NCBI RefSeq assembly: GCF_008635795.1
Contig: NZ_VWRQ01000017.1
Location: 99,207 to 163,206, forward strand
DNA: 64,000 nt
Source: Paenibacillus tepidiphilus
Lineage (GTDB): Bacteria > Bacillota > Bacilli > Paenibacillales > Paenibacillaceae
Reading direction: 5' to 3'
Made by a program: the position numbers and the translations under genes. The notes under the pieces are model-generated. The model worked only from the letters and a program-made list of their open reading frames with translations, did not search any database and was not told where the DNA came from. This document shows positions 52,989-61,846 of this stretch, piece by piece; position 1 is the stretch's first letter, and every line of letters begins with the position of its first letter.

Positions 52989-53168
52989 GTAGGGGAAAAA
53001 TCGACCATAATGGGCCACCGTGAAGGTAAATAGGGCAAACGTAGGCGAAAAATCGACCATAATGTCTTGCCATGGAGGAAAACAGACCCATTGTAGTCGA
53101 AAAACCGACCACAATGGGCTGCAGTTAAGGAAAATTGGGCAAACGTAGGCGAAAAATCGACCATAATT
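52989..53168 (+). repeat. 52-bp tandem repeat, about 3.5 copies
   Basis: Units start at 52989, 53041, 53093 and 53145, an exact 52-bp period. Each starts with a conserved core like GTAGGCGAAAAATCGACC and ATAATG; the remainder varies. The array is non-coding: a frame on the minus strand only mirrors the repeat. The core resembles that of the degenerate array at 7340. Confidence 0.85.
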
Positions 53169-53444
53169 CACAAACCAAGCTCACCTAACGAACAGCAGGA
53201 CAGTACCTTAAAGTTCTCATGTTGCTCTTGTTCAGGGTTAGTGGAAAATCGCCACCAAACTTCACCTGTGCGTTAGTGTTTGCATCGCCGAATTGGCTGC
53301 TTAGTACGGCTCCAGCAAGAAGTGACTGCGTGGGATGTGTAACGAAACCAGGCTCAGAAATCGGTGCAAAGGCACTTTATAACCGAGCAAGCTAGAGGGG
53401 AATTAAAGCACTTATACCCTGGAATTTGAATGGGTCAAGGTACT

Positions 53445-53664
53445 AGGACCAACCAAGGACCGTCCAAGGACCGATCAAGGACCAACCAAGGACCGTCCAA
53501 GGACCGATCAAGGACCAACCAAGGATCAGCCAAGGACCGATCAAGGACCGACCAAGGACCGACCAAGGACCGACCAAGGACCGACCAAGGACCGACCAAG
53601 GACCAACCAAGGACCAACCAAGGACCGATCAAGGACCAACCAAGGACCGATCAAGGACCGACGA
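53445..53664 (+). repeat. 11-bp minisatellite, 20 copies
   Basis: Twenty consecutive units of AGGACCGACCA and variants (AGGACCAACCA, AGGACCGTCCA, AGGACCGATCA), in perfect 11-bp register. The first six units form a two-fold 33-bp higher-order repeat. Open frames across it on both strands are artefacts of the repeat. The stretch 53169-53444 shows nothing else recognisable. Confidence 0.95.
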
Positions 53665-53809
53665 AGGACTTCCCCGGGCTATCGCGTATCCCCCTCAAGT
53701 GGCGCCGGACCGGGGAATCGTATAAGATGGTTAGACAAGCTGATTTATAGCCACTGCTTACTTCATTGCAACTGCTGATCCGGCTCGAATGAGAAAGGGG
53801 AGTTTGGCA

Positions 53810-54502
53810 ATGTTCCGAAGGGATTATATCGTACGGATGATTGAGGATATGACGGCAATGATCGCCAAGGTGCTGACGCTGAAGCAGGAACGGAAGACGA
53901 CAGAAGCCTTGTGGGAAGTGGATGAACTCCTGGGCCGGCACTTCCGGCTGAATTCGCGTCTGTTAAATTCACTGTCCGTAGAGGACATTATCGATATGTT
54001 TCGTCTGGGCAACGTTCTTGAATCGGACAAGCTGCAGGGCGTGGCCCGGCTGCTGAAGGAAGAGGCCGATATTTACCGGGCAGCGGGTAACGCTGATGAA
54101 GCCCTGTTCCGGTCGATGCGGTCACTGCATCTATTTCTGTATGCCGATCTGCATGGCGCTGACCGGGAAATGCTGGATATGACAGCGGAGATAGACGGCC
54201 TTCTCGGCGAGGTGGAGGGCTACAGTCTTCCGGTTAAGACCGAGCGGCTGCTGCTGCCTTATATGGAGTCGCTGGGCCGTTATGCCAAAGCGGAAGACAG
54301 TCTCTACAGGCTCCGGGAGCAGGGTGAGAATGTGGCGGATGAAGGACGTAAGCTGTACGGGCGGCTGCTGCAGCAGCCGCCGGAGCTGCTGGAGCTTGGC
54401 GGTCTTCCGCTGGAAGAGGTCCGGCAGGGCCAGGAAGAATGGGACCGGCTGAATTTCGCCCAGGAGAAGCAGCCGGTGCAGGACGGGGAGCTGAAGCCGT
54501 GA
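53810..54502 (+). CDS. DUF6483-like protein
   Basis: A 230-residue all-helical cytoplasmic protein beginning MFRRDYIVRMIEDMTAMIAK, which resembles DUF6483 proteins of Paenibacillus as I recall them. The helical pattern with paired segments (EADIYRAAGNADEALFRSMRSLHL, RYAKAEDSLYRLREQGE) suggests TPR-like packing. AAGGGGAG is 7 bases before the ATG at 53810; an earlier in-frame ATG lacks support. It overlaps the next gene (TGATG), so both are cotranslated. Function unknown. Confidence 0.75.
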   Translation: MFRRDYIVRMIEDMTAMIAKVLTLKQERKTTEALWEVDELLGRHFRLNSRLLNSLSVEDIIDMFRLGNVLESDKLQGVARLLKEEADIYRAAGNADEALFRSMRSLHLFLYADLHGADREMLDMTAEIDGLLGEVEGYSLPVKTERLLLPYMESLGRYAKAEDSLYRLREQGENVADEGRKLYGRLLQQPPELLELGGLPLEEVRQGQEEWDRLNFAQEKQPVQDGELKP

Positions 54503-55317
54503 TGAATACGCCTATTTATATAGTGGATGCCTTTGCCTCCCGGCCCTACTCAGGCAATCCTGCGGCCGTGTGCCTGCTGCAGCAGCCTGCCGATGAAGAG
54601 TTTATGGCCCGGACGGCTGCGGAGATGAATCTGTCGGAGACCGCTTATGTATGGCCGGAGCAGGATGGCTACCGGCTGCGCTGGTTCACGCCGGCGGTCG
54701 AGGTTAATCTGTGCGGCCATGCCACGCTCGCAAGCGCCCATGTGCTATGGGAATCCGGGCAGCTTGACCCGCAGGCGGAAGCCAGATTCCACACGCGAAG
54801 CGGCCTCTTGCGGGCCAGGAAGACGACGGAGGGAATCACGCTTTATTTTCCGCCTTATGAGCTTGCAGCCTCTCCGCCGATTGCGGGACTTGCCGCAGCA
54901 CTGGGGATCGAAGAGGCCCAGGTTCTGGATACTGTACGTTATGCCGATAACGTGTTTGTGCGGCTGGAGGATGAGGCCCTGCTGCGCGGCCTCCTTCCGG
55001 ATGTTGCCCGGCTTGCCGAGCTTGCGCCGAGGGCGGTTGGGGTCACGGCGGAGAGTGCGGCAACGGGAATCGACTTCGTATCGCGCTTCTTCGCCCCGGG
55101 AATCGGAGTGAACGAAGACCCGGTGACCGGCTCTCTACATGCCGCCCTTGCCCCATATTGGTCGGCGCGTCTGGGACGGAGTGAATTGACCGCTTACCAG
55201 GCCTCGCCGCGTGGAGGAATGCTGCGTCTGCAAGTAAGCCCGGAGGAGGTTATCCTGACCGGCGGTGCCGTTACCGTAGTCAGCGGCTTGCTTCATGTTG
55301 ACCCGAATCTGCGCTAA
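54502..55317 (+). CDS. PhzF family isomerase/epimerase
   Basis: A 271-residue PhzF-fold protein. The active-site region is MNLSETAYVWP with the catalytic Glu, followed by LRWFTPAVEVNLCGHATLASAHVL and the C-terminal NEDPVTGSLHAALAPYW. Most members act as isomerases or epimerases; only some make phenazines, and no phenazine genes are present. The ATG at 54502 overlaps the previous stop and is preferred to the longer frame inside that gene. Substrate unknown. Confidence 0.9.
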   Translation: MNTPIYIVDAFASRPYSGNPAAVCLLQQPADEEFMARTAAEMNLSETAYVWPEQDGYRLRWFTPAVEVNLCGHATLASAHVLWESGQLDPQAEARFHTRSGLLRARKTTEGITLYFPPYELAASPPIAGLAAALGIEEAQVLDTVRYADNVFVRLEDEALLRGLLPDVARLAELAPRAVGVTAESAATGIDFVSRFFAPGIGVNEDPVTGSLHAALAPYWSARLGRSELTAYQASPRGGMLRLQVSPEEVILTGGAVTVVSGLLHVDPNLR

Positions 55318-55376
55318 CCCGGCATGACTGTTTATTTTGCGATATAATAAAATTTAGATACTGAACTGAAAGCGAG

Positions 55377-56564
55377 ATGTACCCTGTGGAATCCCTGAAT
55401 GCGTTAATCGAACAAATTATAGCAGACCGTACACTGATTACGGCAACCCTGAGCCAGCTGCGCAGCAAGGGCGGCGCGGCGTTTACGAAGGTGCAGATCA
55501 AGCCCGTAGAGCTGAGAGGACGGCTTCATTACCAGCTTGCCTACACCGTAGGGCCGAAAGTCGAGCACCGCAATGTGGTGGCGGAAGAAGCTGCCGGAGA
55601 AATCATGTCGCTGCTCAGGGAGAACTTCCGTCAGGCCTTGCTGTGTACGGTGGATGCCGATTATCAGGTGCTGATCAGCAAGAAATATAAAGTGTCCATT
55701 CTGACCAAGTCAGCAACCAAGCAGCAAGCAGCCAATCTGGCGCATAACCGGCGTAAACAGTACGTACTGGATGAGGGGGAGCCGGTTCCTTTCCTCGTTG
55801 AGCTTGGAATTATGAATGCCGATGGCAAGGTGCTGACCAGGAAATACGACAAGTTCCGCCAGATCAACCGCTTCCTGGAGATGGTGGAGGATGTGCTCGG
55901 TGACCTGCCGTCCGGCAGGCCGCTCACCATTGTCGACTTTGGCTGCGGCAAATCCTATCTGACCTTTGCGCTTTATCATTATCTGGCCGTCCGTGAAGCC
56001 AGAGAGCTGAACATTGTCGGACTTGATCTAAAGGCCGATGTCATTGCGCACTGCAGTGAGCTGGCCGCAAGGCTGGGCTATGACAAGCTGCGTTTTCTGG
56101 TCGGTGATATCGCGGACTACAACGAGCTTGACCAGGTCGATATGGTGGTTACGCTGCATGCTTGCGATACAGCGACGGATGCAGCGCTGGAAAAAGCGGT
56201 CCGCTGGGGCGCCTCCGTCATTCTTTCCGTTCCGTGCTGCCAGCATGAGCTATTCGGGCAAATCGAGAATGAGCTGCTGAGCCCGCTGCTGTCGCACGGT
56301 ATTTTGAAGGAGCGATTCTCGGCGCTGGCCACCGATGCGATCCGCGCCAAGCTGCTCGACCTGATGGGTTACCGCAGCCAGCTGCTTGAATTTATCGATA
56401 TGGAGCATACGCCCAAGAATATTCTGATCCGCGCCGTGCGCAGCTCAGGCGGCGACATGACGGCCAAATGGCGGGAATACAGTGCATTCCGTGATTTCCT
56501 GGGTGCGAAGCCGTATCTGGAGCGGGTATGCGCCGATCTTTTGCCATCCGGCGACCCGGAGTGA
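55377..56564 (+). CDS. SAM-dependent methyltransferase (Methyltransf_32-like)
   Basis: A 395-residue protein with an N-terminal helical and beta domain of about 180 residues, then a Rossmann methyltransferase with motif I IVDFGCGKSYLTFALYHYL, VGLDLKADVI, and motif IV DMVVTLHACDTATDAAL. CCQHE later may bind metal or be structural. Families with this arrangement act on RNA or proteins; the target is not known here. The ribosome site is weak (GAAAGCGAG). A strong terminator follows. Confidence 0.85.
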   Translation: MYPVESLNALIEQIIADRTLITATLSQLRSKGGAAFTKVQIKPVELRGRLHYQLAYTVGPKVEHRNVVAEEAAGEIMSLLRENFRQALLCTVDADYQVLISKKYKVSILTKSATKQQAANLAHNRRKQYVLDEGEPVPFLVELGIMNADGKVLTRKYDKFRQINRFLEMVEDVLGDLPSGRPLTIVDFGCGKSYLTFALYHYLAVREARELNIVGLDLKADVIAHCSELAARLGYDKLRFLVGDIADYNELDQVDMVVTLHACDTATDAALEKAVRWGASVILSVPCCQHELFGQIENELLSPLLSHGILKERFSALATDAIRAKLLDLMGYRSQLLEFIDMEHTPKNILIRAVRSSGGDMTAKWREYSAFRDFLGAKPYLERVCADLLPSGDPE

Positions 56565-56592
56565 ATAATAAACATGATAAGCACCGCCATCT

Positions 56593-56630
56593 GCAGTGCG
56601 TTTCCACCAGGAGGCGTACTGCTTTTTTTA
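56593..56630 (+). terminator. Terminator after the methyltransferase gene
   Basis: GCAGTGCGTTTCC pairs with GGAGGCGTACTGC (near-perfect) and is followed by eight T. Confidence 0.85.
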
Positions 56631-56678
56631 AATTTGAAAGTATACCTTCATGCTATCCTTTATCCTTATCTTTCCCTC

Positions 56679-56718
56679 AGAAACGGTTACCGTCCTAAAC
56701 ACGACGGTAACCGTTTCT
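56679..56718. repeat. Perfect 16-bp inverted repeat
   Basis: AGAAACGGTTACCGTC and GACGGTAACCGTTTCT are exact complements around an 8-base centre. No T-run follows, so it is not a typical terminator; it may be an operator or RNA processing hairpin 185 bp before the next gene. Confidence 0.6.
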
Positions 56719-56902
56719 GCTTATATGGAGCCGATCGTTGTTTCAGGACATATCTGGAAATGCTATGAATAACGGAGTGGATGAGGCAGAGAGTTATGAA
56801 AGAAGGCTGTAAATCTATGAGGCAGCCGGTTTGGCATTGTAACGCAGGCAGATAAATGAAGGTGAGGTCGAAGGAGATTGGGAAAGGAGCATATGCATAC
56901 GG

Positions 56903-59593
56903 ATGTGTGAGCTGGCAGGGTCTGCGAGACGGCAACGGATGATAGAGTCGGGAGGGGGCGGACTGCTGTTCGGGGCCATGCTTACGGCCTGTTTACAGCG
57001 CGGCTTGTTTTTTAGCGGAGAAATGTACCCGCTGCTCACCGTGTGGTTCGCGCTGTGCGCTATAGGGTGCGGAGGCTGGGCGTGTGCAATGTTAAAAGCA
57101 CCTGAACGGTTATGTATCCGGATGGCGGAGCGGAATTTCTTGAGGATGGCAACGCTCTTTCTGCTCGGCTGTCCGTTCCTGTTCCAGCTGATGTATGCGC
57201 TGCAGCTGTTCCGCAGTCCGGTGTCACTGCTAGGTACCTGGCATGAACTGCTGCGCTGGGGGCTGTACGGCAGCTTTGCCGTCATTGCATACTGTTGTGC
57301 GCAGACAAGACGGGGAGGACGCCTGCTTGTGCTTCTCTGGAATCTGACCGGCATGCTGCTTGGCGTCAGTGCCTTGCTGGCTGTATGCGGGGGGCTGAAT
57401 CTGCCATATGCCGTTGCTTACAGCGCCTCCCCGGCAGTCAGCGCCACAGGCGCCAGACTGGCGGGCGTGCTGGAATACCCGAATGCCTTCGGCGCAGTCA
57501 TGGCCGTCTTTCTGCTGGAGAGCCTGTTCGCCGCCGCAGCCGCGGTGGATGCAGGCGGTGAGGCAGCGAAGAGAGGCCGGACAAGGGTGGCTGGAGGAAG
57601 TAGAGCTGCTGAGGCGCGGGGATTGGCCGGAATAGGACAAAGCAAGGAAGCGGGGACGGATGCAGGCGGAGCGGCAGCGAAGAGCGGCCGGACAAGGATG
57701 GATGGAGGAAGTGGGGCTGCTGAGGCGCCCGGATTGGCCGGAATAGGGCAAAGCAGGGGAGCGGAGACGGATGCAGGCGGAGCGGCAGCAGGGAGCGGCA
57801 TGGCCAGAGCGGAAGACGGGCAAGCCGTCTCGATAAAATCGCGATGCGCAGCAGTGAGGGGCTGGGCTGCCCGGTGCGGAGCCGGGCCGGCCTGGAAACG
57901 CCGGAGCCGCTCCACGCTACCGGGAGCAGCCCCGGCAGAGGCGGCACTGCGGCTGCGCCTGCTGCCGCTGTTCCCGTATGCCGCCGCGCTGCTCCTCAGC
58001 GAGTCGCGCGGCGCGTGGCTGGCCGCGGCCGCCGCCTGCGCGGCCGCCCTGCTGCGGCAGCCGCGGCTGCTCGCGCCGCTGCTGGCCGCAGGTGCAGCGC
58101 CGCTCCTGGCCGCGGCGCTGCTGTACCGCCAGCTGGCCGCGGCCCTGCTGGCGGCGGAGCCTTGGCCCGGCCTCGCGCTGCTGGCCGGGCTGTGGGCCGC
58201 CGCGTGGCTGGCCGGCCTGTGGCTGTGCCGCCGCCGGCAGCGTGCGGCGGGCAGGGCCGGGGCCGCCGTGCTGGCAGCGGCGGTGGCAGGCTGGGCGGCT
58301 GCGGGCGCCGCCGCCCTGTGGCAGGTGCGCGAGCGGATCAGCGGGCCGTCTCCGACGGCCGGCGCTCGCGGGCTGCTGTACCGCGACGCCTGGCGCCTCG
58401 CGGGGGAAGCACCCTGGCTGGGGCGCGGGGGCGAGAGCTGGCGCAGCCTGTACCTGGCTGCGCAATCCCGTCCCTATGTGGGCAGCCAGGTGCACAGCGG
58501 TTACCTGGACACCCTGCTGAACCTGGGGGTCACAGGGCTGTCGCTGACCCTGCTCATGCTGCTGGCCGCAGGGTGGCTGTGCGCGCAGGCCGGGCCGCGG
58601 CTCCTGGCCCCGCTGCTCGTCATTGCGCTCCATGCGGCAGTCGATTTCGACTGGAGCTATGGGCTGATCTGGCTGCTGCTGTTTATGCTGCCCGCAATGG
58701 CCCGCGCCGGGCGGATCGGAACTGGCGACCAGCGGGACAGCGCCGGCAGGCCGCCCGCTCAAACCGTTCCTCCAGAACAACACCTCCCGGCAGCGCCGGG
58801 CAGACCAAGCGTTGTCATGGCTCAGGCAGACTTGCCGGTGGTACCTCCTGCTGCACCGGGCTATCAGGCATCGCCTGACATACTGGACATCCCGGCTCCC
58901 AAGGCGGGTCAGCCGCCCGGGTTCCGGGGGATCGTCCCCATCCGGGCTGAGCGCAGCTTGCGTAAGGAATACGGCTCATTCATTGCTGCCCTGAGTGCCT
59001 GCAGTTTATGTCTGCTGCTTGCGCTGTGTTCCCTGCGGGCGCTGCTGGCCGCCGGAGACTACCGGGAGGCACTGCGGACGACAGAGCCGGAGCACCGGCA
59101 GGCGCTGCTGCTGCAGGCCAGGGAGCGCAATCCGCTGGACCCGATGATCGTCCTGACCTTGTCCAGGACGCTTCCGGCAAGTGAGGGGGTGCCCATGCTT
59201 CAGGCTGCACTGGCGGCTTCGCCGGTGAACGCCGCCTTGCAATGGGAGGTGGCCGGAAGATACCTGCAGGGGAATACCCCGGGGAGGGGGCTGCAAGAGA
59301 TCCGGCAGGCGCTGGCGCTGGACCGGTACAATGCCGCCAAATGGCAGGAGGTTATCGCAGCCCTTTTGACCCGGAGCGAACGTAAGCTGGCGGCGGAGGA
59401 TTTCGCCGAGGCAGCGGCCGACGCTTCTGCCGGCCGGGAATTGCTGCGGCAGTACCGGCTGCTGGCGGGAGCCGTAGCCCGTCAGGGGCAGCGGCATAAC
59501 GACCGCCGCTTTGCCGCCGGCGGCCCGGCCGAGGCGCTTCAGCTGCGTCTGGACAAGCTCCCGGGTGTATATGTATATAAACCTGAAGAATAA
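56903..59593 (+). CDS. O-antigen-ligase-like membrane protein with C-terminal TPR-like region
   Basis: An 896-residue polytopic protein. Multiple N-terminal helices, the GVLEYPNAFGAVMAVFL segment and SESRGAW..(R)GLLYRDAWRLAGEAPWLGRGGESWR match the Wzy_C/O-antigen ligase superfamily, which joins or polymerises surface glycans. Between two helices lies an Ala/Gly-rich loop made of 37-residue repeats. The last 200 residues are TPR-like (LLQARERNPLDPMIVLTLSR). Its middle is exceptionally GC- and Ala-rich. The ATG at 56903 overlaps a 5-codon frame (56893-56910) that has the better-placed AAGGAG, so translational coupling is possible. Confidence 0.8.
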   Translation: MCELAGSARRQRMIESGGGGLLFGAMLTACLQRGLFFSGEMYPLLTVWFALCAIGCGGWACAMLKAPERLCIRMAERNFLRMATLFLLGCPFLFQLMYALQLFRSPVSLLGTWHELLRWGLYGSFAVIAYCCAQTRRGGRLLVLLWNLTGMLLGVSALLAVCGGLNLPYAVAYSASPAVSATGARLAGVLEYPNAFGAVMAVFLLESLFAAAAAVDAGGEAAKRGRTRVAGGSRAAEARGLAGIGQSKEAGTDAGGAAAKSGRTRMDGGSGAAEAPGLAGIGQSRGAETDAGGAAAGSGMARAEDGQAVSIKSRCAAVRGWAARCGAGPAWKRRSRSTLPGAAPAEAALRLRLLPLFPYAAALLLSESRGAWLAAAAACAAALLRQPRLLAPLLAAGAAPLLAAALLYRQLAAALLAAEPWPGLALLAGLWAAAWLAGLWLCRRRQRAAGRAGAAVLAAAVAGWAAAGAAALWQVRERISGPSPTAGARGLLYRDAWRLAGEAPWLGRGGESWRSLYLAAQSRPYVGSQVHSGYLDTLLNLGVTGLSLTLLMLLAAGWLCAQAGPRLLAPLLVIALHAAVDFDWSYGLIWLLLFMLPAMARAGRIGTGDQRDSAGRPPAQTVPPEQHLPAAPGRPSVVMAQADLPVVPPAAPGYQASPDILDIPAPKAGQPPGFRGIVPIRAERSLRKEYGSFIAALSACSLCLLLALCSLRALLAAGDYREALRTTEPEHRQALLLQARERNPLDPMIVLTLSRTLPASEGVPMLQAALAASPVNAALQWEVAGRYLQGNTPGRGLQEIRQALALDRYNAAKWQEVIAALLTRSERKLAAEDFAEAAADASAGRELLRQYRLLAGAVARQGQRHNDRRFAAGGPAEALQLRLDKLPGVYVYKPEE
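57548..57820 (+). repeat. 111-bp in-frame coding repeat
   Basis: Units starting at 57548, 57659 and 57770 encode DAGGEAAKRGRTRVAGGSR-type 37-residue repeats; two are complete and a third is partial. The period is a multiple of three, so copy-number change would keep the frame. Confidence 0.88.
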
Positions 59594-59862
59594 CGGGGCG
59601 GACAGCTGTGCCGGTCCGGTCAGGACAAGAGATGTGGTCTTCGGTTTACATCCGGCCGCTCCCGGATATATCTGCCTGCGGTAGGTCACCCAGCGGCATA
59701 AGGATTCTCTCCTGCGCATAAATCCGTCAAGTAGATGTATTACGGCCGCGTATGCTAGAATAGTCTAGGATAAGCTGGTACATAGAGCGTAGGGCAGCGC
59801 CGGCGCAAACACCTGAGCATAGATTTGCTGCACGGCGCATTAAACGGGAGGAGGAGCTGCAG

Positions 59863-60477
59863 GTGCATTTTTTTTCTGATCTGGTCTCGCAGCTGTTTGA
59901 ATGGATTCAGAGCCTGGGCTATTTCGGGATTATGATCGGACTGATGATTGAGGTAATACCGAGTGAAATTGTGCTGGCATACGGCGGTTTTCTGGTCTCG
60001 CACGGCGATATCAATTTCTTCGGAGCGGTCCTCTTTGGTACAATCGGCGGAGTGATCGCCCAGATTTTCGTTTACTGGATTGGTCGATATGGCGGCAGGC
60101 CGGTGCTGGAGAGATACGGAAAATATATTTTTATCAAGAAGCATCATATTGATCATGCGGAAGACTGGTTTAATAAATACGGCACCGGTGTTATATTTAC
60201 CGCCCGTTTCATTCCGGTGGTCCGCCATGCCATTTCCGTACCGGCGGGAATCTCGCGTATGCCGCTGGGCAAATTTACAATGCTGACCACGTTGGCTGTT
60301 ATTCCGTGGAGCGCACTTTTTGTATACCTTGGATATACCCTTGGCGACCGATGGGAGACCATTGATGAAGTTGCCGCCAAATACACCAATGAACTCATCC
60401 TTGGCGCCATTGGCCTTATTGTGGTCTATTTTGTATTCAAATGGTACAAATCCAAAAAGAAAGGTAGTGCAGCATAA
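59863..60477 (+). CDS. DedA family membrane protein
   Basis: A 204-residue DedA/SNARE-associated protein with four to five helices. The conserved EVIPSEIVLAYGGFLV, GGVIAQIFVYWIGRYGGRP and FTARFIPVVRHAISVPAGISRMP are characteristic; Glu and Arg in these are needed for lipid transport in homologues such as UptA. Start is GTG with GGGAGGAGGAG upstream. Its stop overlaps the next ATG (TAATG). It probably flips or recycles phospholipid carriers (family knowledge). Confidence 0.92.
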   Translation: MHFFSDLVSQLFEWIQSLGYFGIMIGLMIEVIPSEIVLAYGGFLVSHGDINFFGAVLFGTIGGVIAQIFVYWIGRYGGRPVLERYGKYIFIKKHHIDHAEDWFNKYGTGVIFTARFIPVVRHAISVPAGISRMPLGKFTMLTTLAVIPWSALFVYLGYTLGDRWETIDEVAAKYTNELILGAIGLIVVYFVFKWYKSKKKGSAA

Positions 60478-61040
60478 TGCAGAATGTAGCCGCCAAATTT
60501 GGCCAAGGCCTGACTCCGCGCCAATTCGTGGAGAGCATGACCAAGAACCAGCAGGCTTTTGAGGGCTGGTACGAGAAGTTTGCCTGGGAGAACGACAGTG
60601 ACCGCGAATTTTTTGAAAGTCTGAATCACCGGGACGATCTGCGTGTGCTGATTCTGGCTGCCGACTGGTGCGGCGATGTGGTCCGCAATGTGCCGGTGGT
60701 CTTCCGTATTCTGGAGACAGCCGGCATTAAGACCGAAGTGCTGATTCTGGAAGAGCATCAGGACCTGATGGATCACTTCCTGACAGGCGGCGGCCGTTCG
60801 GTTCCGGTCGTCATCTTCGCCGATACCGGCGGTTATGTGCTTGGACGCTGGGGCCCAAGACCGGCGCATGTACAGACGCTGATGACTGCCTTCAAACAGG
60901 AAAATCCGGACCGGGAAGCCGCCGATTACGATAGCAAGATTGCCGAAGTGCGCAAGGCGATGGGACAAGCCTATGGGGAAGGAACGGAATCACATGCTGT
61001 AATTGCAGCCGAGCTGCGCAGCCTGATTTCCGGATTCTAA
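60477..61040 (+). CDS. Thioredoxin-like protein with monothiol site
   Basis: A 187-residue thioredoxin-fold protein. Where thioredoxins have WCGPC, it reads ADWCGDVVRN, so only the first Cys is kept, ruling out a classic dithiol reductase. RSVPVVIFAD supplies the cis-Pro. This group (YtpP-like or DUF-type thioredoxins in bacilli) may form bacillithiol or mixed disulfides; that is inference. Its start overlaps the DedA stop and it lies 5 bp before the MBL hydrolase gene, so the three are an operon. Confidence 0.85.
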   Translation: MQNVAAKFGQGLTPRQFVESMTKNQQAFEGWYEKFAWENDSDREFFESLNHRDDLRVLILAADWCGDVVRNVPVVFRILETAGIKTEVLILEEHQDLMDHFLTGGGRSVPVVIFADTGGYVLGRWGPRPAHVQTLMTAFKQENPDREAADYDSKIAEVRKAMGQAYGEGTESHAVIAAELRSLISGF

Positions 61041-61044
61041 GCGT

Positions 61045-61677
61045 ATGCTGAATGTACGTTCCTATAACCTTGGTCCGCTCCAGACCAACGCTTATTTACT
61101 GACCGGCGCCGATCCGAAGCGCGGGGTTGTCATCGATCCCGGCATGAATCCCGCAGCGCTGCTGCGCGCGGTGCAGGATATAGAGATTGAGGCAATTCTG
61201 CTGACTCACGCCCATTTCGACCATATCGGCGGAGTGGAGGAGCTGCGCAAGCTCAAGCAATGTCCCGTATATATTCATACTCTGGAGAGCGACTGGCTGG
61301 GCAGCCCCAAGCTGAACGGCTCCCTGATGTGGCCGGATGCCTCGCCTCCGATCAGTACAGCCCCGGCGGAGTATGATTTGGCTGAGGGTCAAGTGCTGCA
61401 GCTGCTGGGACTCAGCTTCAAGGTGCTGCATACGCCCGGCCATTCCCCTGGCAGCGTAAGCTTTCTGTGCGGCAACGACCTGTTCTCCGGTGACGTCCTG
61501 TTCAAGTTGGGCGTGGGGCGGACCGATCTGCCCGGCGGGCGGGAGCGTGACCTGATTGATTCCATCCGCGGCAAGCTGTACCGGCTGGATGAGGAAGTAA
61601 AGGTCTATCCGGGCCATGGACCGCGGACAACCATCGGTTTTGAGAAGCGTAATAATCCGTATGTCCCGGCGCAATGA
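61045..61677 (+). CDS. MBL-fold hydrolase, glyoxalase II-like (YqgX type)
   Basis: A 210-residue metallo-hydrolase. Metal ligands are in LLTHAHFDHIGGVE, the HTPGHSPGS motif, FSGDVLFKLGVGRTDLPGG and VYPGHGP. Together these define the glyoxalase II-like/YcbL-YqgX subgroup that hydrolyses thioester or related compounds. It is the third gene in the dedA operon. Only a 4-bp gap separates it from the thioredoxin-like gene. Confidence 0.92.
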   Translation: MLNVRSYNLGPLQTNAYLLTGADPKRGVVIDPGMNPAALLRAVQDIEIEAILLTHAHFDHIGGVEELRKLKQCPVYIHTLESDWLGSPKLNGSLMWPDASPPISTAPAEYDLAEGQVLQLLGLSFKVLHTPGHSPGSVSFLCGNDLFSGDVLFKLGVGRTDLPGGRERDLIDSIRGKLYRLDEEVKVYPGHGPRTTIGFEKRNNPYVPAQ

Positions 61678-61769
61678 CATTATCGGACAGAAACCGCTAA
61701 ATTAAGGTGGACAAGAGACTACAAAGTTGATAGAATAGCGTTAATTAAATGTAACATTTACCTCGCGAA

Positions 61770-61814
61770 GCACGCAGACTGCGGATTAATCCCGGTTTGC
61801 GTTCTTTTTTTTGT
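61770..61814 (+). terminator. Terminator-like hairpin after the MBL gene
   Basis: ACGCAGACTGCGG pairs imperfectly with CCCGGTTTGCGT, followed by TTCTTTTTTTTG. Confidence 0.6.
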
Positions 61815-61846
61815 CTGAATACAGATTGCCGCTGGAGGAATGATGA

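Noticed and set aside
52787..53164. 125-residue minus-strand frame
   Set aside because: It follows the 52-bp repeat and encodes only its periodic translation; no start signal.
52989..53168. CRISPR-like array
   Set aside because: The sequence between cores is partly conserved from unit to unit and the period is fixed at 52 bp with imperfect cores; no cas genes.
53430..53750. 106-residue frame with 11-residue Arg/Asp/Gln repeats
   Set aside because: It is the translation of the 11-bp minisatellite; the opposite strand is equally open, and there is no ribosome site.
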